Assembly: GCF_015352985.1 (NCBI RefSeq)
Contig: NZ_JACYXF010000007.1
Span: forward strand, 1-64,000
Reading direction: 5' to 3'
From: Noviherbaspirillum malthae
GTDB taxonomy: Bacteria > Pseudomonadota > Gammaproteobacteria > Burkholderiales > Burkholderiaceae_D
Length of the DNA: 64,000 nt
Shown here piece after piece: positions 16,925-25,327 of this stretch. The translations under genes were made by a program, and so were the position numbers. Below the pieces are notes generated by a model, which made no database searches, was not told where the DNA came from, and saw only the letters and a program-made list of their open reading frames with translations. How positions within the stretch are numbered: position 1 is the stretch's first letter; the number at the start of each line of letters is the position of its first letter.

Positions 16925-17629
16925 ATGCATAACTACAACAGGCAGCAGGGCGGGACAGTACTGGGCATCATCATCGGCCTGATCATCGGCCTCGGCATTG
17001 CGCTCGGGGTGGCCATGATGATCACCAAGACCCCGATGCCTTTCACCGACAAGATGGGCCGGCCGAAGCAGCCTGACCAGAACGCCCAGGTGAGCGACCC
17101 GAACAGGCCGATGTACGGCAAGCAGGCGAAGAAGCCGGCGGAAGAGGCGGCCAAGGACCCGGCGCCGACGAACACCGCCGCGCCGCAGCCGGCCGAGAAG
17201 AAGCAGGAAGTCAAGGTCGATCCCAAGCTCGATGCCGCACCGGCGGCCAAGGCGCCGCAGGAAGCAAAAGAGGGCAAGGCCCCCATCGTCGACCACTCGG
17301 CCAAGCTTGGCGTGGCGGAGAAGCCGAAGAAGGCCGAGAGCGATACCCGCGCCGACGTGAAGGCGGAATCCAAGCCCGACGCCCAGGACGAGAAGTGGAG
17401 TTATTATCTGCAGGCGGGCGCTTTCCGCGAGCAGAACGATGCGGAGAACATCCGCGCCAAGCTGGCCCTCTTGGGCGTCGAGGCCAGGATCTCGGAACGC
17501 CAGGCCGACACCGGCGTGCTGTACCGGGTGCGCGTGGGTCCGTTCAACCAGATGGATTCCATGAACAAGGTCCGCGGCAAGCTGTCTGACAACGGGGTGG
17601 ATGCGGCGGTCGTGCGCATCGCAAAGTAA
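16925..17629 (+). CDS. SPOR-domain (FtsN-like) cell-division-associated membrane protein
   Basis: The 234-residue protein is a single-pass inner-membrane protein. A glycine-rich hydrophobic helix covers about residues 10-33, followed by a long Lys/Ala/Pro-rich periplasmic linker (35-150) and a C-terminal SPOR domain (about 158-234, starting SYYLQAGAFREQNDAENI). SPOR domains bind denuded septal peptidoglycan, so it should localise to the division site as FtsN does; whether it activates septal synthesis is unknown. It lies between argS and dsbA, as in related genomes. The linker is low-complexity and has no recognised motif. Confidence 0.85.
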   Translation: MHNYNRQQGGTVLGIIIGLIIGLGIALGVAMMITKTPMPFTDKMGRPKQPDQNAQVSDPNRPMYGKQAKKPAEEAAKDPAPTNTAAPQPAEKKQEVKVDPKLDAAPAAKAPQEAKEGKAPIVDHSAKLGVAEKPKKAESDTRADVKAESKPDAQDEKWSYYLQAGAFREQNDAENIRAKLALLGVEARISERQADTGVLYRVRVGPFNQMDSMNKVRGKLSDNGVDAAVVRIAK

Positions 17630-17674
17630 TCAAAAAACCAATAATCAAAAGCTGATCAAAGCAAAAGGAATCTT

Positions 17675-18340
17675 ATGCGTTTTCTGAAACATGTCCTGGC
17701 TGCATTGAGCATTTCCCTGATGGCTGCGGGAGCGCAGGCCGCGCCCGACAATCCGCAGAACGGAGTCGATTACCGCACGCTTGACAAGGCGCAGCAGACC
17801 GACTCCGGCAAGAAAGTCGAAGTCACCGAATTCTTCTGGTACTCCTGCCCGCACTGCAATGCGCTGGAACCCGATCTGGTCGCCTGGGTGAAGAAGCAGG
17901 GCGACAACATCAACTTCAAGCGCGTGCCGGTGGCTTTCCGCGATTCCATGGTGCCGCAGCAGAAGCTGTATTACACGCTGGAAGCGATGGGCAAGCTCGA
18001 GGAACTGCATGCCAAAGTGTTCAACACCATCCATGTGCAGAAGAAACGCACCGACACCGATGCGGAAATCACCGACTTTGTCGTCAAGAACGGCATCGAC
18101 AAGGCGAAATTCCTCGAGGTGTACAACTCCTTCGGCATCCAGAGCAAGGTCAAGCGCGCCGCCCAGCTGGCCCAGGCCTACCAGATCGACGGCGTGCCGC
18201 TCTTGGCCATCGACGGCCGCTACCTGACGTCGCCTTCGATCGTCGCCGCCGGCATCGGCAACAAGCCGGAACCGGTGCTGCATGCCGCCACGCTGCAGGT
18301 CGCGGACTGGCTGGTGAACAAGAGCAAGCAAGGCAAATAA
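17675..18340 (+). CDS. dsbA: periplasmic thiol:disulfide interchange protein DsbA
   Basis: A 221-residue exported oxidoreductase that introduces disulfides into secreted proteins. The signal peptide ends in GAQAA near residue 23. The thioredoxin-fold active site is C58-P-H-C61 in FFWYSCPHCNALEP, and the cis-proline loop reads IDGVPLLAI. The length matches DsbA. AAAGGAA precedes the ATG at 17675. It follows the SPOR gene by 45 bp and is closed by a strong terminator, so the two genes may form the end of an argS transcript. The autotransporter and PsiF-like proteins of this window are possible clients, but that is speculation. Confidence 0.95.
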   Translation: MRFLKHVLAALSISLMAAGAQAAPDNPQNGVDYRTLDKAQQTDSGKKVEVTEFFWYSCPHCNALEPDLVAWVKKQGDNINFKRVPVAFRDSMVPQQKLYYTLEAMGKLEELHAKVFNTIHVQKKRTDTDAEITDFVVKNGIDKAKFLEVYNSFGIQSKVKRAAQLAQAYQIDGVPLLAIDGRYLTSPSIVAAGIGNKPEPVLHAATLQVADWLVNKSKQGK

Positions 18341-18369
18341 ACCGTTCAGGCTAGCGTTTCCCGAACCGC

Positions 18370-18404
18370 AAAAGTCCGTCACTCGCAAGAGGACGGACTT
18401 TTTT
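18370..18404 (+). terminator. intrinsic terminator after dsbA
   Basis: AAGTCCGTC (18372-18380) pairs with GACGGACTT (18392-18400) and runs into a stretch of six T. Confidence 0.85.
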
Positions 18405-18433
18405 CTTGGCAATCCGATTCCAATAACAAAGAC

Positions 18434-19225
18434 ATGCATGCCGACATGAAACGCGTATTCATCACCGGCGCCTCCAGCGGCTTGGGCGCCGCACTGGCAA
18501 GGCGCTACGCCGAACAGGGCGCGACGCTCGGGCTGGTGGCCCGGCGCGGCGACCTGCTGCAGCAGCTGGTCGCCGGGCTGCCACATCCGGAGCGCCATCT
18601 CGTCTATGCGCTGGATGTCAACGACCATGCGGCGCTGCAGGCTGCGGCCCGCAGTTTCATCGCCGACCGCGGCGGCGCCGACATCGTCATCGCCAATGCC
18701 GGCATTTCGCAGGGCACGCTGACGGAATATGCGGAAGATCTGGAAGTCTTCGAACGCATCTTCGCCACCAATGTGACGGCCACCGTTGCTACCTTCGCGC
18801 CTTTCATCACCGCGATGAAGCATCAGGCGGCGGCCGGGAGCCGCGTCTGCCGGCTGGTCGGCATCGCCAGCGTGGCGGGCATCCGCGGCCTGCCGGGCGC
18901 CGGCGCCTACAGCGCGTCGAAGTCGGCGGTGATCAGTTATTGCGAATCGCTGCGTGTCGAACTGCGCGGCAGCGGCGTCAGAGTGGTGACCATCGCCCCT
19001 GGTTACATCGATACGCCGATGACCAAGGTCAACCGCTATCCGATGCCGTTCCTGATGCCGGCCGCAGACTTCGCGGAGCGGGCCGCACGCGCAATTGAAG
19101 CCGGCGCCAGCTTCCGCGTCATTCCCTGGCAGATGGGCGTGGTGGCGAAGCTGCTGCGCCTGCTGCCGAACTGGCTGTACGATGCAGCTTTTGCCAGGGC
19201 GCCGCACAAGGCGCGCAAGCCATGA
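18434..19225 (+). CDS. short-chain dehydrogenase/reductase
   Basis: A 263-residue classical SDR oxidoreductase. The NAD(P)-binding motif is ITGASSGLGAA (TGxxxGxG), the structural NAG motif lies in IVIANAGISQG, the catalytic Ser is in VGIASVAGIRG and the YxxxK pair is in GAYSASKSA. The substrate is not determined by the sequence. The gene sits behind the dsbA terminator and overlaps the next gene by four bases (ATGA), so both are co-translated. Candidate starts at 18434 and 18446 have no clear ribosome site; 18434 is kept with doubt. Confidence 0.85.
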   Translation: MHADMKRVFITGASSGLGAALARRYAEQGATLGLVARRGDLLQQLVAGLPHPERHLVYALDVNDHAALQAAARSFIADRGGADIVIANAGISQGTLTEYAEDLEVFERIFATNVTATVATFAPFITAMKHQAAAGSRVCRLVGIASVAGIRGLPGAGAYSASKSAVISYCESLRVELRGSGVRVVTIAPGYIDTPMTKVNRYPMPFLMPAADFAERAARAIEAGASFRVIPWQMGVVAKLLRLLPNWLYDAAFARAPHKARKP

Positions 19226-20025
19226 CCTACATCGATGCCATCGGGCAGGAGCATCTTCCGCTCGCCGCCGGCCAGACGGCGCGCATCGTTTCGCTGGTGC
19301 CGTCGGTCACCGAACTGCTGTGCGAGCTTGGTCTTGCCCCCATGCTGGCGGGCCGCACGGGTTTCTGCATTCATCCGGCGGACACGGTGGGCGCCATTCC
19401 CAAGGTGGGCGGCACCAAGGATGTGAATCTCGAAAAGATCCGCCGCCTTGCGCCCACCCACCTGGTGGTCAATATCGACGAAAACGAAAAGCCCACCGTC
19501 GATGCGCTCGCGCAGTTCATTCCCCATGTGATCGTCACGCATCCGCTCGCGCCGCGCGACAACCTCGCGCTGTACCGGCTGCTGGGAGGCATCTTCGGCG
19601 CGCAGGCGCAGGCCGAACGGCTATGCACCAATTTCGAGCATGAATATGCGGCGCTGCAGACCGCACCGCATGGGCCGCCGCAGACGGTGCTGTACTGCAT
19701 CTGGAAGGATCCCTGGATGACCGTGTCGCGCGATACCTATATCGCCCGCATGCTTCAGGAGATCGGCTGGCGGCAGTGGGCGCCCGATGGCGCGGGTGAT
19801 GCCGGCGTGCGCTATCCGCGCTTCGACTGGTCGGATGCGCTGGCGGCGGAAATTGATTTGGTGCTGCTGTCGAGCGAGCCTTACCGCTTCACCGAGGCGC
19901 ATGTCGATGCGCTGGAGCGGCAGATCGGCAAGCCGGTGCAGCTGGTCGACGGCGAGATGATGTCATGGTACGGCAGCCGCGCCGTCGCCGGATTGCGTTA
20001 TCTGCGTTCGCTTGCCCAAGGCTGA
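19222..20025 (+). CDS. BtuF-like helical-backbone metal/cobalamin-binding protein without signal peptide
   Basis: A 267-residue protein of the periplasmic-binding family that includes BtuF and FhuD. It begins the conserved fold at IVSLVPSVTELLCELGL, with VNIDENEKPTVDAL and WYGSRAVAGLRYL later. The first Met gives no signal peptide or lipobox, so the protein should be cytoplasmic, unlike BtuF proper. Family members bind cobalamin or iron-siderophores; a function in the cytoplasm is not known to me. It overlaps the SDR stop by four bases. No permease or ATPase partner is nearby. Confidence 0.75.
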   Translation: MTYIDAIGQEHLPLAAGQTARIVSLVPSVTELLCELGLAPMLAGRTGFCIHPADTVGAIPKVGGTKDVNLEKIRRLAPTHLVVNIDENEKPTVDALAQFIPHVIVTHPLAPRDNLALYRLLGGIFGAQAQAERLCTNFEHEYAALQTAPHGPPQTVLYCIWKDPWMTVSRDTYIARMLQEIGWRQWAPDGAGDAGVRYPRFDWSDALAAEIDLVLLSSEPYRFTEAHVDALERQIGKPVQLVDGEMMSWYGSRAVAGLRYLRSLAQG

Positions 20026-20078
20026 TCACGGATTACGAATCACTAGCGGTCGCCGCCGGAAGGCGAAGGGAATGCAGC

Positions 20079-20480
20079 TTATTTTTCCCGGTGCATCCTG
20101 ACCAGCATGCGGATGAATTCACGGGCGAGCGCCTGGTGATGCTTGTCGAGCCGCTGCAGGTCGGTCAGCAGCTTGACGTCGGTAGATTCGAAGCGCGAGG
20201 CAGAGGCGCCGGATTCGGTAGCGACCTGGTCTTCGCCGCCGAAGCGCAGCCATTCGGTGGAGACGCCCAGCCATTGCGCCAGGGTGCGCAGTTTTTCCTG
20301 TGTGGGGATGGCTTCGCCGACCAGCCATTTGCGGGCGGCATGAACCGTAATCGGACGGCCTTCGAAACGGACATTGAACTCCCGCGCCAGCTGTGTCGGG
20401 CTGTCGTTGGAGTACTCTGCGTTGCGCAGCGCTTTCTGAAGCCGCTCGCTAAAGCCTTCTCGTTCTATTGTTGGATTCAT
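20079..20480 (-). CDS. XRE-like helix-turn-helix transcriptional regulator
   Basis: The 133-residue protein has a lambda-repressor-like DNA-binding region around residues 15-80 (TQLAREFNVRF, then ITVHAARKWLVGEAIP and LRTLAQWLGVSTEWLRFG). A short C-terminal helical tail (KLLTDLQRLDKHHQALA) may dimerise. It lacks a peptidase domain, so it is not a LexA/CI-type self-cleaving repressor. It stands alone and its target is unknown. The start at 20480 has no clear Shine-Dalgarno. The 240 bp upstream are AT-rich and otherwise empty. Confidence 0.75.
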   Translation of the reverse strand: MNPTIEREGFSERLQKALRNAEYSNDSPTQLAREFNVRFEGRPITVHAARKWLVGEAIPTQEKLRTLAQWLGVSTEWLRFGGEDQVATESGASASRFESTDVKLLTDLQRLDKHHQALAREFIRMLVRMHREK

Positions 20481-20720
20481 GACCGCGAACTATTCCATGT
20501 CGAGGCTTGACAGTCAGTCTACAGGCGACATGAACTTCTTGTGACCAAACGTGTAAAGAGAAGGTAACACATTCTTTATCAAGTAAACTGGCCCAATGAA
20601 TAATATAAATTCGGCATGCCGGAAAGAGGCCGGATAGCTCAATAGTTGATCGAAAAAATCCGCAGGCATCGGAAAAGAGCAGAAAAATTCAGAAAAAATC
20701 GATGGTGCGCAGAACAAGCG

Positions 20721-20753
20721 CAAAAGAAAAAGGCCGGCGCATCGGCCGGCCTT
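20721..20753 (-). terminator. intrinsic terminator of the metallo-hydrolase gene
   Basis: Read on the minus strand, a 9-bp stem AAGGCCGGC/GCCGGCCTT (20753-20730, loop of 6) is followed by TTTCTTTT. It lies 26 bp beyond the stop of the minus-strand gene at 20779. The remaining stretch 20481-20720 is AT-rich with no gene seen. Confidence 0.75.
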
Positions 20754-20778
20754 CGATTTCTGTAACCGGTTTTGTCGG

Positions 20779-21837
20779 TCAGGCGGTGCGAAAGCGGATC
20801 ACGCCGGCTCCGTCGGTTTCCCTCACCAGCACGCCGTCATGCCAGAGCTTGTTCAGATGAGCCAGCGCTTCGCCAAGTGCGAAGCTCATCTGGTGCGTGT
20901 CGAGCGGACGGCGGAACATGATGGGCACGATGTCGGCCGCCGTCTGCGGACTGGCGCAGGCGACGACGACTTCGGCCAGGCGGTCGCGGTGATGATCGTT
21001 GAGCTGGCCGATGCGGGTATGCAGGCCGCGGAAGGGTTTGCCGTGCGAGGGCAGCACCAGCGTGTCGGCCGGCAGGTGGCCGAACTTCTTCAGCGAATCC
21101 AGGTACATCTGCACCGCATTGGATTCCGGTTCGACGGCGAACACCGAGACGTTGGTGGAAATCCGAGGCAGCACCATGTCACCCGAGATCAGCACGTTCA
21201 AATCCGCGCACCAAAGTGATGCATGTTCCGGCGAATGTCCGAAGCCGGTGATCACCTGCCAGTCATGGCTGCCGATGCGGAAGACCTGATCGTCAACGAT
21301 GCGGTGATAGGCTTCCGGCATCGACGGCACCATGGTCGGGTAGTAGCTCTTGCGGCCTTCGACCTTTTCGCGCATCGACGCCTCGCTCAATCCGTGGCGC
21401 ACGAAGTGGGGGAGCGCAGCGACGCCGTCGACGCCCGGCAGCGACGCCGACATCATGCGGGCGAAGCCGTAGTCGCCGGCCGTCATCCACAGCCGCGCGT
21501 TCCAGCGCTTGCACAGCCAGTCCGCCAGGCCGACATGGTCGGGATGGCAGTGGGTGACGATGACGCGCCGCACCGGCAGGCCGCCGAGCGCATTGGCGAA
21601 TACCGATTCCCAGGCTTCGCGGGTGGCGTCGCTGCTGATGCCGCAGTCAATGATGGTCCAGCCGCCTTCGCCCTCCCGGTCCGGGCCGTCGCGCAGCAGC
21701 CAGAGATTGATGTGGTCGAGCGCGAAGGGCAGGCCGACGCGCAGCCAGAACAGGCCGGGTGCGACTTCCATGACCGTGCCGTTGGGCGGCAGCTGGTCGC
21801 CGAACGGATACTCGAGTTGGGATTCCAGGGGATTCAT
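20779..21837 (-). CDS. metallo-beta-lactamase-fold hydrolase
   Basis: A 352-residue MBL-fold protein with the zinc signature VTHCHPDHVGLAD, a later metal His in GFGHSPEHASLW, Asp in LISGDMVLP and His in VLPSHGKPFRG. It has a C-terminal helical extension of about 80 residues. The reaction is probably hydrolysis of a thioester or ester; the substrate is not known. GGAG nine bases before the ATG at 21837 decides the start. It is transcribed divergently from liuR, with the first LiuR-type palindrome between them, so it probably belongs to the leucine/isovalerate regulon. Confidence 0.8.
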   Translation of the reverse strand: MNPLESQLEYPFGDQLPPNGTVMEVAPGLFWLRVGLPFALDHINLWLLRDGPDREGEGGWTIIDCGISSDATREAWESVFANALGGLPVRRVIVTHCHPDHVGLADWLCKRWNARLWMTAGDYGFARMMSASLPGVDGVAALPHFVRHGLSEASMREKVEGRKSYYPTMVPSMPEAYHRIVDDQVFRIGSHDWQVITGFGHSPEHASLWCADLNVLISGDMVLPRISTNVSVFAVEPESNAVQMYLDSLKKFGHLPADTLVLPSHGKPFRGLHTRIGQLNDHHRDRLAEVVVACASPQTAADIVPIMFRRPLDTHQMSFALGEALAHLNKLWHDGVLVRETDGAGVIRFRTA

Positions 21838-21963
21838 GGCGGCGGCTCCAGGGAAAACAGTTGAATGCAGGTTGGATGGGAGAGGCGGCGCATTGCCGCC
21901 ACACTGCGGTTTACGCCGGTTCACATTTGCGGCGGACGCGCCTACAATACGCCTTCATGTGAC

Positions 21964-21979
21964 TTTACGTTAACGTAAA
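21964..21979. promoter_or_regulatory. LiuR-type operator 1
   Basis: TTTACGTTAACGTAAA is a perfect 16-bp palindrome, 67 bp before liuR and 126 bp before the divergent hydrolase gene. It shares the TTTACG/CGTAAA arms with the site before liuA. Confidence 0.75.
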
Positions 21980-22045
21980 CTGCAGTTGCTTTCCAGTGAT
22001 TCTAAACACATTCGTTTTTCGCTGCTGACGACCCGGAATTCCCTC

Positions 22046-22483
22046 ATGCCAACCTACACCATTACCGAGCTTGCCCGCGAATTCGACATCACGCCCCGCG
22101 CCATCCGTTTCTACGAAGACCAAGGCCTCTTGAGCCCCAAGCGCGAAGGCGCCGGCGGCCGCACCCGGGTCTACAGCGCGGGCGAGCGTACCCGGCTCAA
22201 GCTCACCCTGCGCGGCAAGCGCCTCGGCCTGAGCCTGTCGGAAATCAAGGCGCTGGTGGACATGTACGAATCGCCGAAGGACACCGCGCCGCAGCTCAAG
22301 CGCTTCCTGACGGTGCTGGCCCAGCACCGGGAAACCCTGGAGCGGCAGCGCGAGGACATCGAGGTCACCCTGGCGGAAATCGCCGCGCATGAAGAGGAAT
22401 GCAATCGCCTGCTGGCTGGCGAGAAGCCGCTGAAAACTGCGGAAAAGAAGACCGCATCCCGCAAGCTCAAGGACGCCGCCTGA
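22046..22483 (+). CDS. liuR: MerR-family regulator LiuR of branched-chain catabolism
   Basis: A 145-residue MerR-family repressor/activator. The winged helix-turn-helix covers residues 3-72 (YTITELAREFDITPRAIRFY, then GRTRVYSAGERTRLKLTLR). A dimerising coiled coil follows (about 85-125), and the tail is lysine-rich. It lacks the metal-binding cysteines of MerR. In proteobacteria LiuR controls leucine and isovalerate catabolism and recognises TTTACG-type palindromes. Two such palindromes flank this gene (21964-21979 and 22521-22534), giving autoregulation and control of liuA. The ATG at 22046 begins the conserved domain. Confidence 0.9.
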   Translation: MPTYTITELAREFDITPRAIRFYEDQGLLSPKREGAGGRTRVYSAGERTRLKLTLRGKRLGLSLSEIKALVDMYESPKDTAPQLKRFLTVLAQHRETLERQREDIEVTLAEIAAHEEECNRLLAGEKPLKTAEKKTASRKLKDAA

Positions 22484-22520
22484 GCGTCCTCAAAATCGTA
22501 GTTCTACGGTAGCTGCTTTA

Positions 22521-22534
22521 CGTTTACGTAAACG
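22521..22534. promoter_or_regulatory. LiuR-type operator 2, before liuA
   Basis: CGTTTACGTAAACG is a 14-bp perfect palindrome, preceded by an extra TTTA that repeats the half-site. It lies 94 bp before the liuA start. Confidence 0.75.
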
Positions 22535-22627
22535 TCATTTTGGCGGTATGATGCGCTGCATCGCGCCAGAAGTTTCGATCACCATTTTTGGTAAGCATTC
22601 CGATTCATCCTATAAGACGAGGACGAC

Positions 22628-23812
22628 ATGATCCACTTGCCCGGCTTGACCTTTGACCATGGCGAAGACATCGCCGCGCTGCGCGAAACCGTGCAGCAAT
22701 TCGCGCAGGCGGAAATCGCGCCGCGCGCCGCCGAAATCGACCGCACCGACCAGTTCCCGATGGACCTGTGGAAAAAGATGGGCGACCTCGGCCTGCTCGG
22801 CATCACCGTCGGCGAGGAATACGGCGGCACCGACATGGGCTATCTCGCCCACATCGTCGCGATGGAAGAAATCTCCCGCGCCTCGGCCTCGGTCGGCCTG
22901 TCCTACGGCGCGCATTCCAATCTCTGCGTCAACCAGATCAAGCGCAACGGCACGGAAGAACAAAAGCAGAAATATCTGCCCAAGCTGATTTCCGGCGAGC
23001 ACGTCGGCGCGCTGGCGATGTCCGAACCGAATGCCGGCTCCGACGTGGTCAGCATGAAGCTGCGCGCCGAATGGAAAGGTGACCGCTGGGTCTTGAACGG
23101 CACCAAGATGTGGATCACCAACGGCCCCGACGCCGACACGCTGGTCGTCTATGCGAAGAACGACATCGAAGCCGGCCCGCGCGGCATGACCGCTTTCCTG
23201 ATCGAAAAAGGCTTCAAGGGTTTCTCGATCGCGCAAAAGCTCGACAAGCTCGGCATGCGCGGCTCGCACACCGGCGAACTGGTGTTCCAGGATTGCGAAG
23301 TGCCGGCGGAAAACGTGCTCGGCGGCTTGGGCAAGGGCGTCAACGTGCTGATGTCCGGCCTCGACTTCGAGCGCACCGTGCTTTCCGGCGGCCCGCTGGG
23401 CATCATGGCCGCCTGCATGGATGCGGTGGTGCCGTACATCCACGAGCGCAAGCAGTTCGGCCAGCCGATCGGCGAATTCCAGCTGATGCAGGGCAAGGTC
23501 GCCGACATGTATTCCACCATGATGGCCTGCAAGGCCTATGTGTACGCGGTCGGCCAGGCCTGCGACAGGGCGAAGAATCCGGAGGCGGTGCGCGCGCTGC
23601 GCAAGGACGCGGCCGGCGCCATCCTGTACTCCGCCGAAAAGGCGACCTGGATGGCAGGCGAAGCGATCCAGACGCTGGGCGGCAACGGCTACATCAATGA
23701 ATACCCGGTCGGCCGCCTGTGGCGCGACGCCAAGCTGTACGAGATCGGCGCGGGCACCAGCGAGATCCGCCGCATGCTGATCGGCCGCGAACTGTTTGCC
23801 GAAACAAAGTAA
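22628..23812 (+). CDS. liuA: isovaleryl-CoA dehydrogenase
   Basis: A 394-residue FAD-dependent acyl-CoA dehydrogenase converting isovaleryl-CoA to 3-methylcrotonyl-CoA, passing electrons to ETF. The family signatures are [13 protein letters not shown] and [20 protein letters not shown]. The catalytic base is probably Glu248 in [13 protein letters not shown]; this placement on the mid-domain helix is specific to isovaleryl-CoA dehydrogenases, other family members having the Glu near the C-terminus. The C-terminal position here reads [11 protein letters not shown], with Gly in its place. The gene follows the second LiuR operator and opens the liu cluster. Confidence 0.93.
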   Translation: MIHLPGLTFDHGEDIAALRETVQQFAQAEIAPRAAEIDRTDQFPMDLWKKMGDLGLLGITVGEEYGGTDMGYLAHIVAMEEISRASASVGLSYGAHSNLCVNQIKRNGTEEQKQKYLPKLISGEHVGALAMSEPNAGSDVVSMKLRAEWKGDRWVLNGTKMWITNGPDADTLVVYAKNDIEAGPRGMTAFLIEKGFKGFSIAQKLDKLGMRGSHTGELVFQDCEVPAENVLGGLGKGVNVLMSGLDFERTVLSGGPLGIMAACMDAVVPYIHERKQFGQPIGEFQLMQGKVADMYSTMMACKAYVYAVGQACDRAKNPEAVRALRKDAAGAILYSAEKATWMAGEAIQTLGGNGYINEYPVGRLWRDAKLYEIGAGTSEIRRMLIGRELFAETK

Positions 23813-23820
23813 GCCAAGGA

Positions 23821-23845
23821 GGCGCCCTGCCCAAGGCGGGGCGCC
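23821..23845 (+). other. intercistronic hairpin between liuA and the thioesterase
   Basis: GGCGCCCTGCC (23821-23831) pairs with GGCGGGGCGCC (23835-23845) around a CAA loop, with one G-T wobble. There is no T-run, so it more likely stabilises the liuA message or attenuates read-through than terminates it. Confidence 0.5.
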
Positions 23846-23876
23846 GTGCAAGCGGAGCAACGACGGAGCGCATACA

Positions 23877-24326
23877 ATGCATTCCCCCGATCCGAATTAC
23901 CGCCGCGTCGTCGAACAGGGTTTCGGCAACGCGGCTTTCCTGAACGAAATCGGCATCACCCTTGTCGATTGCGGTCCCGGCTGGTGCGAATCGACCCTTC
24001 GCATCGCGCCGCGTCATCTGCAGCACACCGGCGTCATCCACGCCGGTGTGCAGACGACGATTGCGGACCACACCGCGGGCGGTGCCGCGATGACCGTGAC
24101 GCCGGCCGACGGCTTCATCCTGACCGTCGAGTTCAAGATGCATCTGCTGCGTCCCGGCCTGGGCGATTCGCTCTGGTGCCGCGCCCAGGTGCTCAAGCCG
24201 GGCAAGGCCTTCCATGTGGTCGAATCGGAAGTGCATGCCGTCAGCGGCGACAGGAAAGTGTTCATCAGCAAATTCAGCGGGACCATGGCGGTCGTGGCAC
24301 GCAGCAGTGAGGTGGCCGCGATCTGA
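23877..24326 (+). CDS. PaaI-type acyl-CoA thioesterase
   Basis: A 149-residue hotdog-fold thioesterase. The conserved segment GVIHAGVQTTIADHTAGGAA carries the catalytic acidic/His region of the PaaI clade, and TVEFKMHLLRPGLGD forms the central strand. It would hydrolyse acyl-CoA esters, perhaps to relieve CoA trapping during leucine breakdown; the substrate is inferred from context. ACGGAG stands before the ATG at 23877. It follows liuA after a strong hairpin. Confidence 0.82.
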   Translation: MHSPDPNYRRVVEQGFGNAAFLNEIGITLVDCGPGWCESTLRIAPRHLQHTGVIHAGVQTTIADHTAGGAAMTVTPADGFILTVEFKMHLLRPGLGDSLWCRAQVLKPGKAFHVVESEVHAVSGDRKVFISKFSGTMAVVARSSEVAAI

Positions 24327-24395
24327 ACATCTGAAAACCGAACGCTCGTATTTTTACGAGTGTGGAAAAAAGAAAGAACGGATTAACATCGCATC

Positions 24396-25325
24396 ATGGC
24401 TTCACTGCATCTCAATACGCCGCTCCTCCGCCACGACAGCCTGTCTGCCGCCATCGGCAAGCAGATCCTGCTCAAGATGGAGAACCTGCAGCCGTCGGGC
24501 TCCTTCAAGATGCGCGGCATCGGCCTGTTCTGCCAGCGCGCCGCCGAACGCGGCGTCCGTCACTTCGTCTGCCCGTCCGGCGGCAATGCCGGCTTCGCCG
24601 CGGCGGTCGCCGGTGTTTCGCTCGGCATGCACACCACCATCGTCGTGCCCGAAACCACGCATGAATCGGTGCGCCACCGCATCCGCAGCATCGGCGCCGA
24701 CGTCGTCGTGCACGGCAAGGTCTGGGATGAAAGCCACCAGCATGCATTGCAGCTGTGCGAACAGCCGGGCACGGTCTATGTGCCGCCCTTCGACCACCAC
24801 GACATCTGGGACGGCAATGCCACGCTGATCGACGAAGCGGTGGCCCAGGGCGCCGATTTCGACGCGGTGATCTGCGCCGTCGGCGGCGGCGGGCTGATGT
24901 GCGGCGTCATCGCCGGCCTGCACCGCAACGGCCTGGCGCACATTCCGGTCATCGCCGCGGAAACCGAAGGCGCCGCATCGCTGCATGCGGCGATGCAGGC
25001 GGGCGAGCTGGTGACCTTGCCTGAAGTCAAAACCATCGCAACATCGCTCGCCGCCCGGCGCGTCGCGCCCCAGGCGTTCGAATGGACGCGCAGGCATGAC
25101 GTGCGCAGCGTGGTGGTGTCCGATGCGCAGACGGTGAGCGCCTGCCGCCGCTTTGCCGACGACATGCGCACCCTGGTCGAGCCGGCCTGCGGCGCCGCGC
25201 TGTCGGTGGTCTATCACAGCGCGCCGGCGCTGGCCGCCTTCGAAAAACCGCTGGTGGTCGTGTGCGGCGGCATCGGCGTGGACTTGGCTAAACTGGAAGC
25301 CTGGAAAACCCAATTCGAGCGCTAG
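24396..25325 (+). CDS. PLP-dependent L-serine/threonine dehydratase-like enzyme
   Basis: A 309-residue fold-type II PLP enzyme. The Schiff-base lysine is in [11 protein letters not shown] (about residue 39), the phosphate-binding loop is [11 protein letters not shown], and a second glycine-rich loop is [11 protein letters not shown]. The short length without a C-terminal regulatory domain matches the liver-type serine dehydratases, which deaminate L-serine or L-threonine to 2-oxo acids. The exact substrate is unproven. It is separated by only two bases from aceK, so the two are probably translated from one mRNA. Confidence 0.82.
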   Translation: MASLHLNTPLLRHDSLSAAIGKQILLKMENLQPSGSFKMRGIGLFCQRAAERGVRHFVCPSGGNAGFAAAVAGVSLGMHTTIVVPETTHESVRHRIRSIGADVVVHGKVWDESHQHALQLCEQPGTVYVPPFDHHDIWDGNATLIDEAVAQGADFDAVICAVGGGGLMCGVIAGLHRNGLAHIPVIAAETEGAASLHAAMQAGELVTLPEVKTIATSLAARRVAPQAFEWTRRHDVRSVVVSDAQTVSACRRFADDMRTLVEPACGAALSVVYHSAPALAAFEKPLVVVCGGIGVDLAKLEAWKTQFER

Positions 25326-25327
25326 CC

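Noticed and set aside
20629..20650. tRNA-like 5' sequence GCCGGATAGCTCAATAGTTG
   Set aside because: It resembles the acceptor and D-arm start of tRNA-Phe, but no anticodon arm, T-arm or CCA follows; probably chance or a tiny remnant.
24345..24360. Hairpin CTCGTA-TTTT-TACGAG after the thioesterase gene as terminator
   Set aside because: The stem is short and no T-run follows; too weak to list as a terminator.
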